Shown piece by piece: positions 57,353 to 64,000 of a stretch of DNA of 64,000 nt (position 1 is its first letter; every line of letters begins with the position of its first letter). The stretch lies in assembly GCA_902621345.1 (NCBI GenBank), contig CACNLV010000001.1, forward strand, positions 496,001 through 560,000, written 5' to 3'. A program made the translations under genes and the position numbers. The stretch is from an uncultured Pelagibacteraceae bacterium. GTDB taxonomy: Bacteria > Pseudomonadota > Alphaproteobacteria > Pelagibacterales > Pelagibacteraceae. The notes below the pieces were generated by a model. It saw only the letters and a list, made by a program, of their open reading frames with translations, had not been told where the DNA came from and searched no databases.

Positions 57353-58036
57353 ATGTCAGCTCATGTTTTCATAGCTGAAGATGAAGCATCAATTGTTAGT
57401 TTGTTAAAGTACAATCTTGAAAAAGAAGGTTATAAAGTCAGTCATTCAGAAAATGGAGAAGATGCTCTTAAACAAATAAAATTAAAACAGCCAGATTTAA
57501 TATTAATGGATTGGATGTTACCAGAATTATCTGGTGTTGAAATTTGTAAAAACTTAAAAAAAGATAATAAGTTTAATGATATTCCTGTCATTATGTTAAC
57601 TGCAAAGGGGGAGGAAGAAGACAAATTAAAAGCATTTGATACAGGTGCAGATGATTATGTAACTAAACCTTTTAGTCAAAAAGAATTGAATGCTAGAATT
57701 AAATCTTTATTGAGAAGATCTAAACCTCAATCATCATCAGACATTGTAGAATTTACTGATTTAAAAATAGATCGGATTACAAAAAGAGTTTATAGAAAAG
57801 ATAAAGAAATTACTTTGGGTCCAACTGAATTTAAACTCTTAGATTTTTTTATCAAAAATCCAAAAAGAGTTTATTCAAGAGAACAACTCTTAAACAATGT
57901 TTGGGGAGAAAATATATATGTTGAGTCTAGAACAGTTGATGTTCATATTAGAAGATTAAGACAAGCAATTAACATACAAAATACAAAACCTTTAATTAGA
58001 ACAGTAAGATCAGCTGGTTATTCTTTAGAATCTTGA
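57353..58036 (+). CDS. phoB: Phosphate regulon response regulator PhoB
   Basis: PhoB activates phosphate-starvation genes by binding Pho boxes. The 227-residue protein has a receiver domain with Asp53 (LILMDWMLPELSG) and Lys in DDYVTKPFS. A C-terminal winged-helix OmpR-type domain follows (TLGPTEFKLLDFFIKNPKRVYSREQLLNNVWG and VDVHIRRLRQAI). The Pho boxes found in this window are its expected targets. Its 3' end overlaps the convergent sixA by 19 bases. Confidence 0.97.
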   Translation: MSAHVFIAEDEASIVSLLKYNLEKEGYKVSHSENGEDALKQIKLKQPDLILMDWMLPELSGVEICKNLKKDNKFNDIPVIMLTAKGEEEDKLKAFDTGADDYVTKPFSQKELNARIKSLLRRSKPQSSSDIVEFTDLKIDRITKRVYRKDKEITLGPTEFKLLDFFIKNPKRVYSREQLLNNVWGENIYVESRTVDVHIRRLRQAINIQNTKPLIRTVRSAGYSLES

Positions 58037-58542
58037 AGATCTTTGGGTCTTATAAATTTTTTTAATACTCCCTTTTTCTCAACTTCATTCCAGGATTTAA
58101 TATCAAACTCAATTTTTGCAAATGCTGCTGTTGGGAATTTATAATTCATTAGTTTAAAATTATTCGTATTATGATTTTTTGTAAGATTTCGTACTAAATT
58201 TTTCACTGATGGTTCATGATTTATAATCAAAATTGATTTATATTCACTGGATATTTCTTTAATTTTTTTTACAATTGCATTCTCATCAACTAAATATAAA
58301 TCTTTTGAAAAATTAACTTTTTTTGGCTTATTAATTTTCTTGGATAAAATTTGAAAAGTTTTTTTTGTTCTTTTTGATGATGAAATTAATGCATAATCAA
58401 ATTCAAATTTTTTTTTAACAAAAAATTCACAAATCATTTTTGCATTTTTCTTGCCTCTTTTAGTAAGTGGTCTATCAAAATCATTAATACTTAAATCATC
58501 CCAACTAGATTTTGCGTGTCTCATGACGTATAATTGATACAT
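58018..58542 (-). CDS. sixA: SixA-type histidine phosphatase
   Basis: The histidine-phosphatase-superfamily protein has the RHG-type motif LYVMRHAKSSWDD, a second catalytic region at SSSKRTKKTFQIL and the late His in ILIINHEPSVKNLV. SixA in E. coli dephosphorylates phosphohistidine proteins. The track ORF (205 residues) starts inside ppk. I use the ATG at 58542 (MYQLYVMRH), giving 174 residues and an N-terminus normal for the family. It diverges from ppk across only 13 bases. Confidence 0.88.
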   Translation of the reverse strand: MYQLYVMRHAKSSWDDLSINDFDRPLTKRGKKNAKMICEFFVKKKFEFDYALISSSKRTKKTFQILSKKINKPKKVNFSKDLYLVDENAIVKKIKEISSEYKSILIINHEPSVKNLVRNLTKNHNTNNFKLMNYKFPTAAFAKIEFDIKSWNEVEKKGVLKKFIRPKDLQDSKE

Positions 58543-58555
58543 AAAATCTAAATAT

Positions 58556-60712
58556 ATGACTGCTTTAAAAAAACAACATAAAGAAGAGTTGAAATCTAAA
58601 TATATAAATAGAGAGCTTTCTTGGTTAAAATTCAACGATAGAGTACTTTTAGAGGCGCAAAATATCGAAAATCCTCTTTATGAAAGAGTAAAGTTTTTAT
58701 CAATTGCTGGGTCTAATCTAGATGAATTTTTTATGGTCCGTGTAGCTGGGTTATATAGTCAAATAAAACAAGAAGTTGACTCACTAAGCTCTGATGGTTT
58801 GACACCTGAAGAGCAAATGGATGAGGTAGTGCTTGAAACTAAGAATCTATTAAAAAAACAGAACAAAATTTTTATTCAACTGATTATGGAATTAAAAAAA
58901 AATAATATCAATTTAGTTAAACCAGTTAATTTAAATACTAAGGATAAAAAAAAACTTTTAGAAATATTTAAAGAAGAGATTTACCCTTTATTAACACCAT
59001 CAGCAATTGATCCCGCACATCCATTTCCATTTATAATCAATCAAGGAAGAGCAATTGTAATGAAGTTAAGAAAAAAAAATAAAAAAAGGATTTTAAACTC
59101 AATAATAGTAATACCAAAAGCATTATCTAGATTTATTGAAATTGAGTCTTCAAAAAATCATAAGAAATTTGTGATTCTAGATGATGTAATAAGTTTTTTT
59201 GCTAATGAAATTTTTCCAGATCATGATTTAGAAAAGAAAATGATTTTTAGAGTAATAAGAGACAGCGATGTAGAGATTCAAGAGGAAGCAGAAGATTTGG
59301 TTAGATCTTTTGAATTGGCTTTAAAAAGACGTAGAACGGGTGATATTGTTCGTTTAGAGGTTCTTGAAAATAGTGATAACGAATTGATAAGATTTATAAC
59401 TAATAAATTAGATATAAATCCTGACTATATTTATGATGTTGCTGGCCTTGTTGGAATTCAAGATATAGATCAAATATGTAAAGTAAAAAATCCAAAATTA
59501 AGATTTAAACATTTTACACCTAGAGAAGTTGAAAGATTAAAAGAATATAATGAAAATTTTTTTGAAACTATTAAAAAGAAAGATTTAGTTGTTCATCATC
59601 CTTTTGAAACATTTGACTCAGTAATTGAATTTTTAAACCAAGCAGCAAATGATAAAAAAGTTATAGCTATAAAACAAACTCTATATAGAACAACTCTAGA
59701 CTCACCTATTGTTAAAGCTTTAATAACAGCTGCAGAAAACGGAAAAACAGTTACCGCTTTAATTGAAATTAAAGCTAGATTTGATGAGGAAGCTAATATT
59801 CAACTATCAAGAAGTTTAGAAAAAGTAGGTGTTCAAATTGTTTATGGTTTTGCTAAATATAAAACTCATGCAAAATCATCATTAGTTTTAAGAAGAGAAC
59901 AGGGTAAAATACAAACTTATTTTCATTTAGGAACTGGCAATTATCATCCAGTAAATGCTAAAATTTATACTGATTTGTCTTTATTTAGTTGTGATAAGAA
60001 AATGGCATCAGATGTTGAAAAGTTTTTCAATTATGTAACAGGATACGCAAAACCAAAAAATTTAAATAAAATTTCTATTTCGCCAGTAAATATGAGGCAA
60101 ACCTTAAATGAAAATATTGATGCTGAAATTAAAAATTCTAAAAATGGAAAATTTGCAGCTATTTGGGCAAAAATGAACTCTTTAGTAGATCCAGAAATTA
60201 TTGATAAATTTTATGAAGCTTCGAATGCTGGTGTAAAAATTCATTTATTTGTAAGGGGTGTTTGTTGTTTAAGACCAGGAGTAAAAGATAGATCAGAAAA
60301 CATATTTGTAAAAAGTATCATAGGAAGATTTTTAGAGCATTCTAGAATTTACTGCTTTAGTAATGGTACAAAAAAAATGCCTAATAGAAATGCAAAAGTA
60401 TATATTTCGTCAGCTGATTTAATGCCGAGAAATTTAAATCGAAGGGTAGAACTTCTAGTCCCAATTGAAAATGAGACTGTTCATGAACAGATCTTAGATC
60501 AAATAATGTTGGCAAATTATCTTGATACTAATCAGAGCTGGGAACTTGAAGCTGATGGTAATTATAAAAAAATTAAATATAGTAAGAGCGATTCCTTTTC
60601 AGCTCATGAATATTTTATGAATAATCCGAGCTTATCTGGAAGAGGTAAAGCTAAACTAAGAATGCAGCCTAAACAACTGCACTTAAGATTGATTAAAAGT
60701 GGAAGTAATTAA
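58556..60712 (+). CDS. ppk: Polyphosphate kinase (PPK1)
   Basis: PPK1 makes polyphosphate from ATP. The 718-residue protein opens with INRELSWLKFNDRVL and has GSNLDEFFMVRVAGL, TLYRT, and the two HKD-type catalytic regions around YAKYKTHAKSSLVLRRE (written FAKYKTHAKSSLV here) and TYFHLGTGNYHP with the phospho-acceptor His. It sits downstream of pst-pho and overlaps ppx by 14 bases. No Pho box is visible in the 13-base gap to sixA. Confidence 0.96.
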   Translation: MTALKKQHKEELKSKYINRELSWLKFNDRVLLEAQNIENPLYERVKFLSIAGSNLDEFFMVRVAGLYSQIKQEVDSLSSDGLTPEEQMDEVVLETKNLLKKQNKIFIQLIMELKKNNINLVKPVNLNTKDKKKLLEIFKEEIYPLLTPSAIDPAHPFPFIINQGRAIVMKLRKKNKKRILNSIIVIPKALSRFIEIESSKNHKKFVILDDVISFFANEIFPDHDLEKKMIFRVIRDSDVEIQEEAEDLVRSFELALKRRRTGDIVRLEVLENSDNELIRFITNKLDINPDYIYDVAGLVGIQDIDQICKVKNPKLRFKHFTPREVERLKEYNENFFETIKKKDLVVHHPFETFDSVIEFLNQAANDKKVIAIKQTLYRTTLDSPIVKALITAAENGKTVTALIEIKARFDEEANIQLSRSLEKVGVQIVYGFAKYKTHAKSSLVLRREQGKIQTYFHLGTGNYHPVNAKIYTDLSLFSCDKKMASDVEKFFNYVTGYAKPKNLNKISISPVNMRQTLNENIDAEIKNSKNGKFAAIWAKMNSLVDPEIIDKFYEASNAGVKIHLFVRGVCCLRPGVKDRSENIFVKSIIGRFLEHSRIYCFSNGTKKMPNRNAKVYISSADLMPRNLNRRVELLVPIENETVHEQILDQIMLANYLDTNQSWELEADGNYKKIKYSKSDSFSAHEYFMNNPSLSGRGKAKLRMQPKQLHLRLIKSGSN

Positions 60713-62210
60713 AAGTAAAAATAGTTTAAAATTAAATCAGGCAAAATTAGCTATAATAGACATTGGATCAAACTCTATAAGAATGCTAATTTATGAAGAT
60801 TTCAGTTCTTCTCGTGTGCCTTTTTTTAATGAAAAAGCAGTTTGTGAACTTGGAAAAAATTTAGATAAATCCAAAAAACTTCACAGATCTGGTACCGAAT
60901 ATGCTTTAAAAGTTTTAAAAAGATTCTCTGAAATTTTAAATGTTTCAAAAATCACAAATCTTAAAATCATTGCAACAGCAGTTTTAAGAGAAGCGACTGA
61001 TACAAAACCATTTATTAATGAAGTTGAAAAACTTTTTAAAACTAAGATTAATATATTATCTGGTGAAGAAGAAGCTGAATGCTCAGCTGAGGGAGTAAAA
61101 ATAGGCTTTGAAAATGTCAATGGATTAGTTGCTGATCTTGGAGGTGGAAGTTTAGAATTAGCTCGAGTTGAAAATAATATAGTTACTAATAAAACCTCAT
61201 TACCTATTGGAGTTTTAAGATTATTAAATAATCCTTTAGTTAAAAAAAGAAATTTAGCAAAATATATCAAAAAATTATTAAGAGAAGAAAAATGGCTTTC
61301 AAAAAAGAAATTTAATAATCTATATTTAGTTGGAGGTACCTGGCGAGCATTATTTAAATTACATCTTTTTCAAAATAATCATCCGGTACATATAATTCAT
61401 CAATATAGTATTGATAACAATGTTTTATCTAGGTTTGTTGAAAAAATTTCATCTTTTAATAAATCTAAACTTAAAACAGTTGAGTATATTTCAAAATCTA
61501 GAACAGCGTATTTACCTTATAGTTGCATTATACTTGATGAAATTATGAGAGTTACAAATCCAAGAAATATAATTTGTTCTATAAGCGGTTTGCGTGAAGG
61601 TTCTTTATCAATTGACTATTTTAAAGATGTAAAAGAATCAGAAATTTTTCATAAAGCACTTGAGAATATTGCAAAAAAAAGAGGTGATCTAGGATCGAAC
61701 TATAAAAAATATTATGATTTTATTCAGCCAGTTTTTGAAGGCAATGAACATTTTAATAAGAAATTATTATATCTGGCATGTGTATTAAGTCATATGGATT
61801 GGGGATTAGGAGCATTTCAAAAAGCTGAATTGGTATTTCAAGAAACAATAAATACTCCTTTACTTAGATTGACTCATAAAGAAAGAATACAATTAGCTTT
61901 GTCATGTTATTGGCGGTACTGTAGTATCAAGTATAATCCAAAGATGGAGTATCTAACTTTTTTAAATAATAATGAAATTTTTTCAAGCAAACAAGTTGGA
62001 GCAGCATTGAGATTTTCACAATCATTGACCTCGATATCTACGATATTTCTTGAAGAGTTTAAATTGTATAAAAGAGGTAATGCTGTATTTTTAAAAATTC
62101 CATCACAACATCAAGAAATAATCTCAAAACAAGTTACTAAAAGATTTAAAGCTCTTGCTAGAGAATTATTTTTAGAACCAAGAGTAATTTACTCAAATAA
62201 TTCAAGATAA
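60699..62210 (+). CDS. ppx: Exopolyphosphatase / pppGpp phosphohydrolase (Ppx/GppA)
   Basis: Ppx/GppA proteins hydrolyse polyphosphate or pppGpp. The 503-residue protein has the actin-like ATPase motifs LAIIDIGSNSIRMLIYED, ATAVLREATD, LSGEEEAECSAEG and VADLGGGSLELARV in its N-terminal two domains. A C-terminal HD-like helical region follows. The GTG start at 60699 lies inside ppk and is the only one that keeps the first ATPase strand. A paired ppk-ppx operon gives control of the polyphosphate pool. Confidence 0.94.
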   Translation: MEVIKSKNSLKLNQAKLAIIDIGSNSIRMLIYEDFSSSRVPFFNEKAVCELGKNLDKSKKLHRSGTEYALKVLKRFSEILNVSKITNLKIIATAVLREATDTKPFINEVEKLFKTKINILSGEEEAECSAEGVKIGFENVNGLVADLGGGSLELARVENNIVTNKTSLPIGVLRLLNNPLVKKRNLAKYIKKLLREEKWLSKKKFNNLYLVGGTWRALFKLHLFQNNHPVHIIHQYSIDNNVLSRFVEKISSFNKSKLKTVEYISKSRTAYLPYSCIILDEIMRVTNPRNIICSISGLREGSLSIDYFKDVKESEIFHKALENIAKKRGDLGSNYKKYYDFIQPVFEGNEHFNKKLLYLACVLSHMDWGLGAFQKAELVFQETINTPLLRLTHKERIQLALSCYWRYCSIKYNPKMEYLTFLNNNEIFSSKQVGAALRFSQSLTSISTIFLEEFKLYKRGNAVFLKIPSQHQEIISKQVTKRFKALARELFLEPRVIYSNNSR

Positions 62211-62249
62211 ATTAAATTTAATTTTATTTTTAATTGAGTGATATTTTTT

Positions 62250-62267
62250 TGTAACATTATTTTAATT
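62250..62267 (+). promoter_or_regulatory. Weak Pho box candidate after ppx
   Basis: TGTAACA-TTAT-TTTAATT has one perfect unit and one degenerate unit at the right spacing. It ends 63 bases before a pair of strong hairpins, a distance like that between the other boxes and their genes. One good unit in AT-rich DNA could be chance. Confidence 0.3.
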
Positions 62268-62329
62268 TAAATTCATTTAACTTTAACAATAAGTAAATAA
62301 TTTTGTAATTTAGTTTATGTATAAAGCAC

Positions 62330-62420
62330 CATCAAAGTTTAAATATTCATTATTTCTTCCCCTGTTTAAATTTTGATGATTAACTACTTTCTCCCTTCTC
62401 TTAAATGAGAAGGGAGAAAG
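62330..62420. other. Two strong adjacent hairpins, candidate structured RNA
   Basis: The first has a 14-pair stem CATCAAAGTTTAAA/TTTAAATTTTGATG (one G-U) around a 21-base loop containing TTCTTCCCC. The second, nine bases later, is a perfect 14-pair stem CTTTCTCCCTTCTC/GAGAAGGGAGAAAG around TTAAAT. The spacer from 62211 to 62431 holds no ORF. The second hairpin lies 11 bases past the stop of the small minus-strand gene and may form its 3' end. No T-tract follows on either strand. The first hairpin is then unexplained. Confidence 0.5.
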
Positions 62421-62431
62421 ACGATTTGGAA

Positions 62432-62641
62432 TTAATTATTTATAGATGCAGGAGACTGCTCTGCATTTTTCTTAGCAAGCTTTTTTGCTTTTTTTTCTGC
62501 AACCTTTTTTTCTAGACCAGCAATTTTAATATTAAGGCTTGATAATTTTTTTTCTTTTGCTGTAATTTTATTTTTAAGTTTGTCTATTGATTTTAATATC
62601 TTTGTTTTTTTCTTTTCATTTTTTTTTAGTTTTTTTCTCAT
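62432..62641 (-). CDS. Small basic coiled-coil protein, unrecognised
   Basis: The 69-residue protein is extremely Lys-rich (MRKKLKKNEKKKTKILKSIDKLKNKI) and predicted to be one long coiled coil with heptad Leu/Ile spacing over residues 15-50, ending in the non-basic EQSPASINN. It has a strong GGAGG ribosome-binding site, which argues that it is a real gene despite low complexity. It has no signal peptide or membrane segment. DNA or RNA binding is possible from charge alone, but I recognise no family. Confidence 0.7.
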   Translation of the reverse strand: MRKKLKKNEKKKTKILKSIDKLKNKITAKEKKLSSLNIKIAGLEKKVAEKKAKKLAKKNAEQSPASINN

Positions 62642-62720
62642 TACTGCCTCCGAATTATTTAATATTTGATTTAATCATATAATCCTTAAATAAAAAAGAT
62701 ATTTTGATACAACCTTTAGT

Positions 62721-63212
62721 TTATAGTTTTTTAAGAACTGTTATTAAATAAAAAAACATTGCTATATGAGAACTATTATTGAATTTTTGATTTAATATTA
62801 ATTTAAATATCTCTCTTTGATTAAAAAGATGAATTCTAATACCTTGTTCTGGTTTCGAAATTTTAATTAAGTCTTCTGTGTAATAACCAGTAATTTTAGT
62901 AGTTAGTCTTCCAGGTTCATTATAAAAAGTTATTATTTTACTCAATTTTGATCTTGATCTATATCCTGTTTCTTCTCTTAATTCCTTATATGCTGATTGG
63001 AGAGTTGTTTCCTTTTTTTCCACTATGCCAGAAGGAAACTCGTAGTTAATTTTATTAATTGGAACTCTTTTTTGGGAAACTACTACATATTTATCTTTAA
63101 TCTTAGGTATTACTAATGAAAGATTAGAAGTTTTAAGATAATGATAAAACTCTTTTTTTTTAAATTTTTTGTTAATTAAACTTATTCGATTGGTAAGTTT
63201 TATATTTTTCAA
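62721..63212 (-). CDS. Nudix hydrolase
   Basis: The 163-residue protein carries the Nudix box GIVEKKETTLQSAYKELREE followed by TGY, matching G-x5-E-x7-RE-U-x-EE-x-GU except for Lys in place of the first Arg. The surrounding region (YVVVSQKRVPINKINYEFPSG) resembles ADP-ribose pyrophosphatases. The likely reaction is hydrolysis of a nucleoside diphosphate derivative. It overlaps the aquaporin gene by four bases and is therefore cotranscribed with it. Confidence 0.88.
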   Translation of the reverse strand: MKNIKLTNRISLINKKFKKKEFYHYLKTSNLSLVIPKIKDKYVVVSQKRVPINKINYEFPSGIVEKKETTLQSAYKELREETGYRSRSKLSKIITFYNEPGRLTTKITGYYTEDLIKISKPEQGIRIHLFNQREIFKLILNQKFNNSSHIAMFFYLITVLKKL

Positions 63213-63868
63213 TTTTTTTCTAAAAATAACTTTTTAACAATAAGTAGAGCAATTAACATTCCAATAAGCTCAGCTAAAATATAATAAGGAGTATTTAAAT
63301 AACTAATACCAGTAAACGATTCTGTAAATGTTCTAGCAATAGCAACCGCAGGATTTGCAAAAGAAGTTGAAGAAGTAAACCAATAACCTGCAGTAATATA
63401 AAGACCAACACTAGCAGCAACAGCAATTTTGCCTGACTTCATAGACCCAAAAATTATAATTATAAGCCCTAATGTTGCTATTACCTCAGATGTGAGTATG
63501 TAAATTCCATCTCTTGATTTAGTAGACAATTCATAAACTTCATGTTCAAAAAAGAAATTAGCTAAACCAACACCAATTAAGCAACCAACCAATTGAGCAA
63601 TGATATAGTAGGGTAATAGTTTCTTTTTTAATTTACCCGTTATTGCCATTGCGATACTTACAAATGGATTAAAGTGAGCTCCTGATACATCAGCAAAAAC
63701 TGTAATAAGCACAAATAAACCTGCTCCTGTTGCTATAGTATTAGCTACTAACATCACAGCAACATCATTAGTTAAGTTTTCAGCCATTAAACCTGAACCA
63801 ACAATAATCATTACTAAAAAACAACTTCCTAATAGTTCAGCAAGAAAATAGCGGCTTTTATTTTTCAT
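63209..63868 (-). CDS. Aquaporin-family channel, AqpS-like (probable arsenite/metalloid channel)
   Basis: The 219-residue protein has six membrane segments and two half-helices. The first NPA motif is altered to NPF (SGAHFNPFVSIA). The second is NPA, but the Arg that normally follows it is replaced by Val (FANPAVAIART). Loss of that filter Arg is a feature of bacterial AqpS channels that pass arsenite. The preceding partial gene looks like arsenate reductase and overlaps it by 11 bases. The rhizobial aqpS-arsC pairing is an established precedent. The transport substrate is inferred. Confidence 0.85.
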   Translation of the reverse strand: MKNKSRYFLAELLGSCFLVMIIVGSGLMAENLTNDVAVMLVANTIATGAGLFVLITVFADVSGAHFNPFVSIAMAITGKLKKKLLPYYIIAQLVGCLIGVGLANFFFEHEVYELSTKSRDGIYILTSEVIATLGLIIIIFGSMKSGKIAVAASVGLYITAGYWFTSSTSFANPAVAIARTFTESFTGISYLNTPYYILAELIGMLIALLIVKKLFLEKN

Positions 63869-64000
63869 AAAGTAGTTCCTTTATTCTTTTATGAATATTA
63901 TTGTAAACTTTTTCTATTATTTCATCTTTTTTATTTAAGTCGTTTGTTTCATTAAGTAATTTAACAGGATCCTCTATATCCCAATGAATTATCTGATCTT
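63858..64000 (-). CDS. 3' end of a probable thioredoxin-type arsenate reductase (ArsC), truncated by window edge
   Basis: An open minus-strand frame enters from the window edge and ends inside the aquaporin gene. The other two frames are closed. The 47 visible residues read IIHWDIEDPVKLLNE and then EIIEKVYNNIHKRIKELLYEK. This matches the C-terminus of low-molecular-weight-phosphatase-type arsenate reductases (a W-x-hydrophobic-x-DP segment followed by a long helix). The catalytic Cys loop lies outside the window, so the call leans on the tail and on the neighbouring channel. Confidence 0.65.
   Translation of the reverse strand, partial: DQIIHWDIEDPVKLLNETNDLNKKDEIIEKVYNNIHKRIKELLYEK

Noticed and set aside
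58543-58635. Longer SixA N-terminus from the ORF track
   Set aside because: The extra 31 residues run antisense to the start of ppk and precede the normal family N-terminus MYQLYVMRH.
60881-61270. Minus-strand 129-residue ORF opposite ppx
   Set aside because: It sits over the conserved Ppx ATPase motifs and has no independent support.
62330-62420. Hairpin pair as a CRISPR or mobile-element remnant
   Set aside because: There are no repeated spacer units, no terminal direct repeats and no cas or transposase fragments nearby. The two stems differ in sequence.

Overview
The window reads as chromosomal DNA from a SAR11-clade alphaproteobacterium (Pelagibacterales, 'Candidatus Pelagibacter'-like). 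The sequence is very AT-rich, with Lys/Asn/Ile-rich proteins. Spacers are tiny: many genes overlap by 1-20 bases, and three convergent pairs overlap by 19-24 bases. Gene order is recognisably alphaproteobacterial with blocks missing. I see no rRNA, CRISPR array, insertion sequence, prophage or other sign of recent transfer. No stretch over 300 bases lacks a gene.

Bases 1-14264 (+ strand): the 3' part of dnaE, then rpsB (with a GC-rich leader that fits the known alphaproteobacterial S2 leader), tsf, frr, uppS, cdsA, dxr, bamA, skp, fabZ, lpxD, lpxA, lpxI and lpxB. This covers translation, isoprenoid/undecaprenyl precursors, phospholipid precursors, outer-membrane assembly and lipid A. pyrH and rseP are missing from their usual places. 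Bases 14241-21640 (- strand): a ppiD-like gene, trpE, trpG, trpD, trpC, lexA and gltX. A perfect GTTC-N7-GTTC LexA box lies upstream of lexA. Bases 21697-28158 (+): tpiA, secG, pyrG, kdsA, eno, ftsB, lipA and a RatA/Coq10-like gene, without the pyruvate dehydrogenase genes that many relatives carry before lipA. Bases 28135-30198 (-): cinA C-terminal domain gene, pgpA and fused ispDF. Bases 30225-36160 (+): ntrY, ntrX, trkA and trkH. NtrX lacks the GAFTGA loop and has a Walker B Asp-Gln.

Bases 36192-41632: tRNA-Arg(UCU); an aapJQMP-type amino-acid ABC transporter with palindromes in its leader and a terminator after the binding-protein gene; a small XRE regulator; tRNA-Asn and tRNA-Cys on the minus strand. 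Bases 41754-47289: valS, ilvD and a manC-like gene.

Bases 47290-64000 form a phosphate-responsive region. A diacylglycerol-kinase-like gene diverges from a plcP-like metallophosphoesterase gene and a lipid glycosyltransferase gene, which matches the SAR11 phospholipid-to-glycolipid renovation pair. Next come phoR, an unrecognised secreted protein, pstS, pstC, pstA, pstB, phoU, phoB, sixA, ppk and ppx. 11-bp-spaced TTTAACA/TGTAACA direct repeats (Pho boxes) lie before the kinase, plcP, the unrecognised gene and pstS. A weaker one points at two strong hairpins after ppx. The window ends with a small basic coiled-coil protein, a Nudix hydrolase, an aquaporin with an atypical filter and the 3' end of an arsC-like gene. 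Together these suggest arsenate/arsenite handling next to the high-affinity phosphate importer.

The most interesting targets are the divergent paired Pho boxes between the kinase and plcP, the unknown secreted Pho-linked protein, the hairpin pair after ppx, the paired palindromes in the aapJ leader and the altered NtrX.
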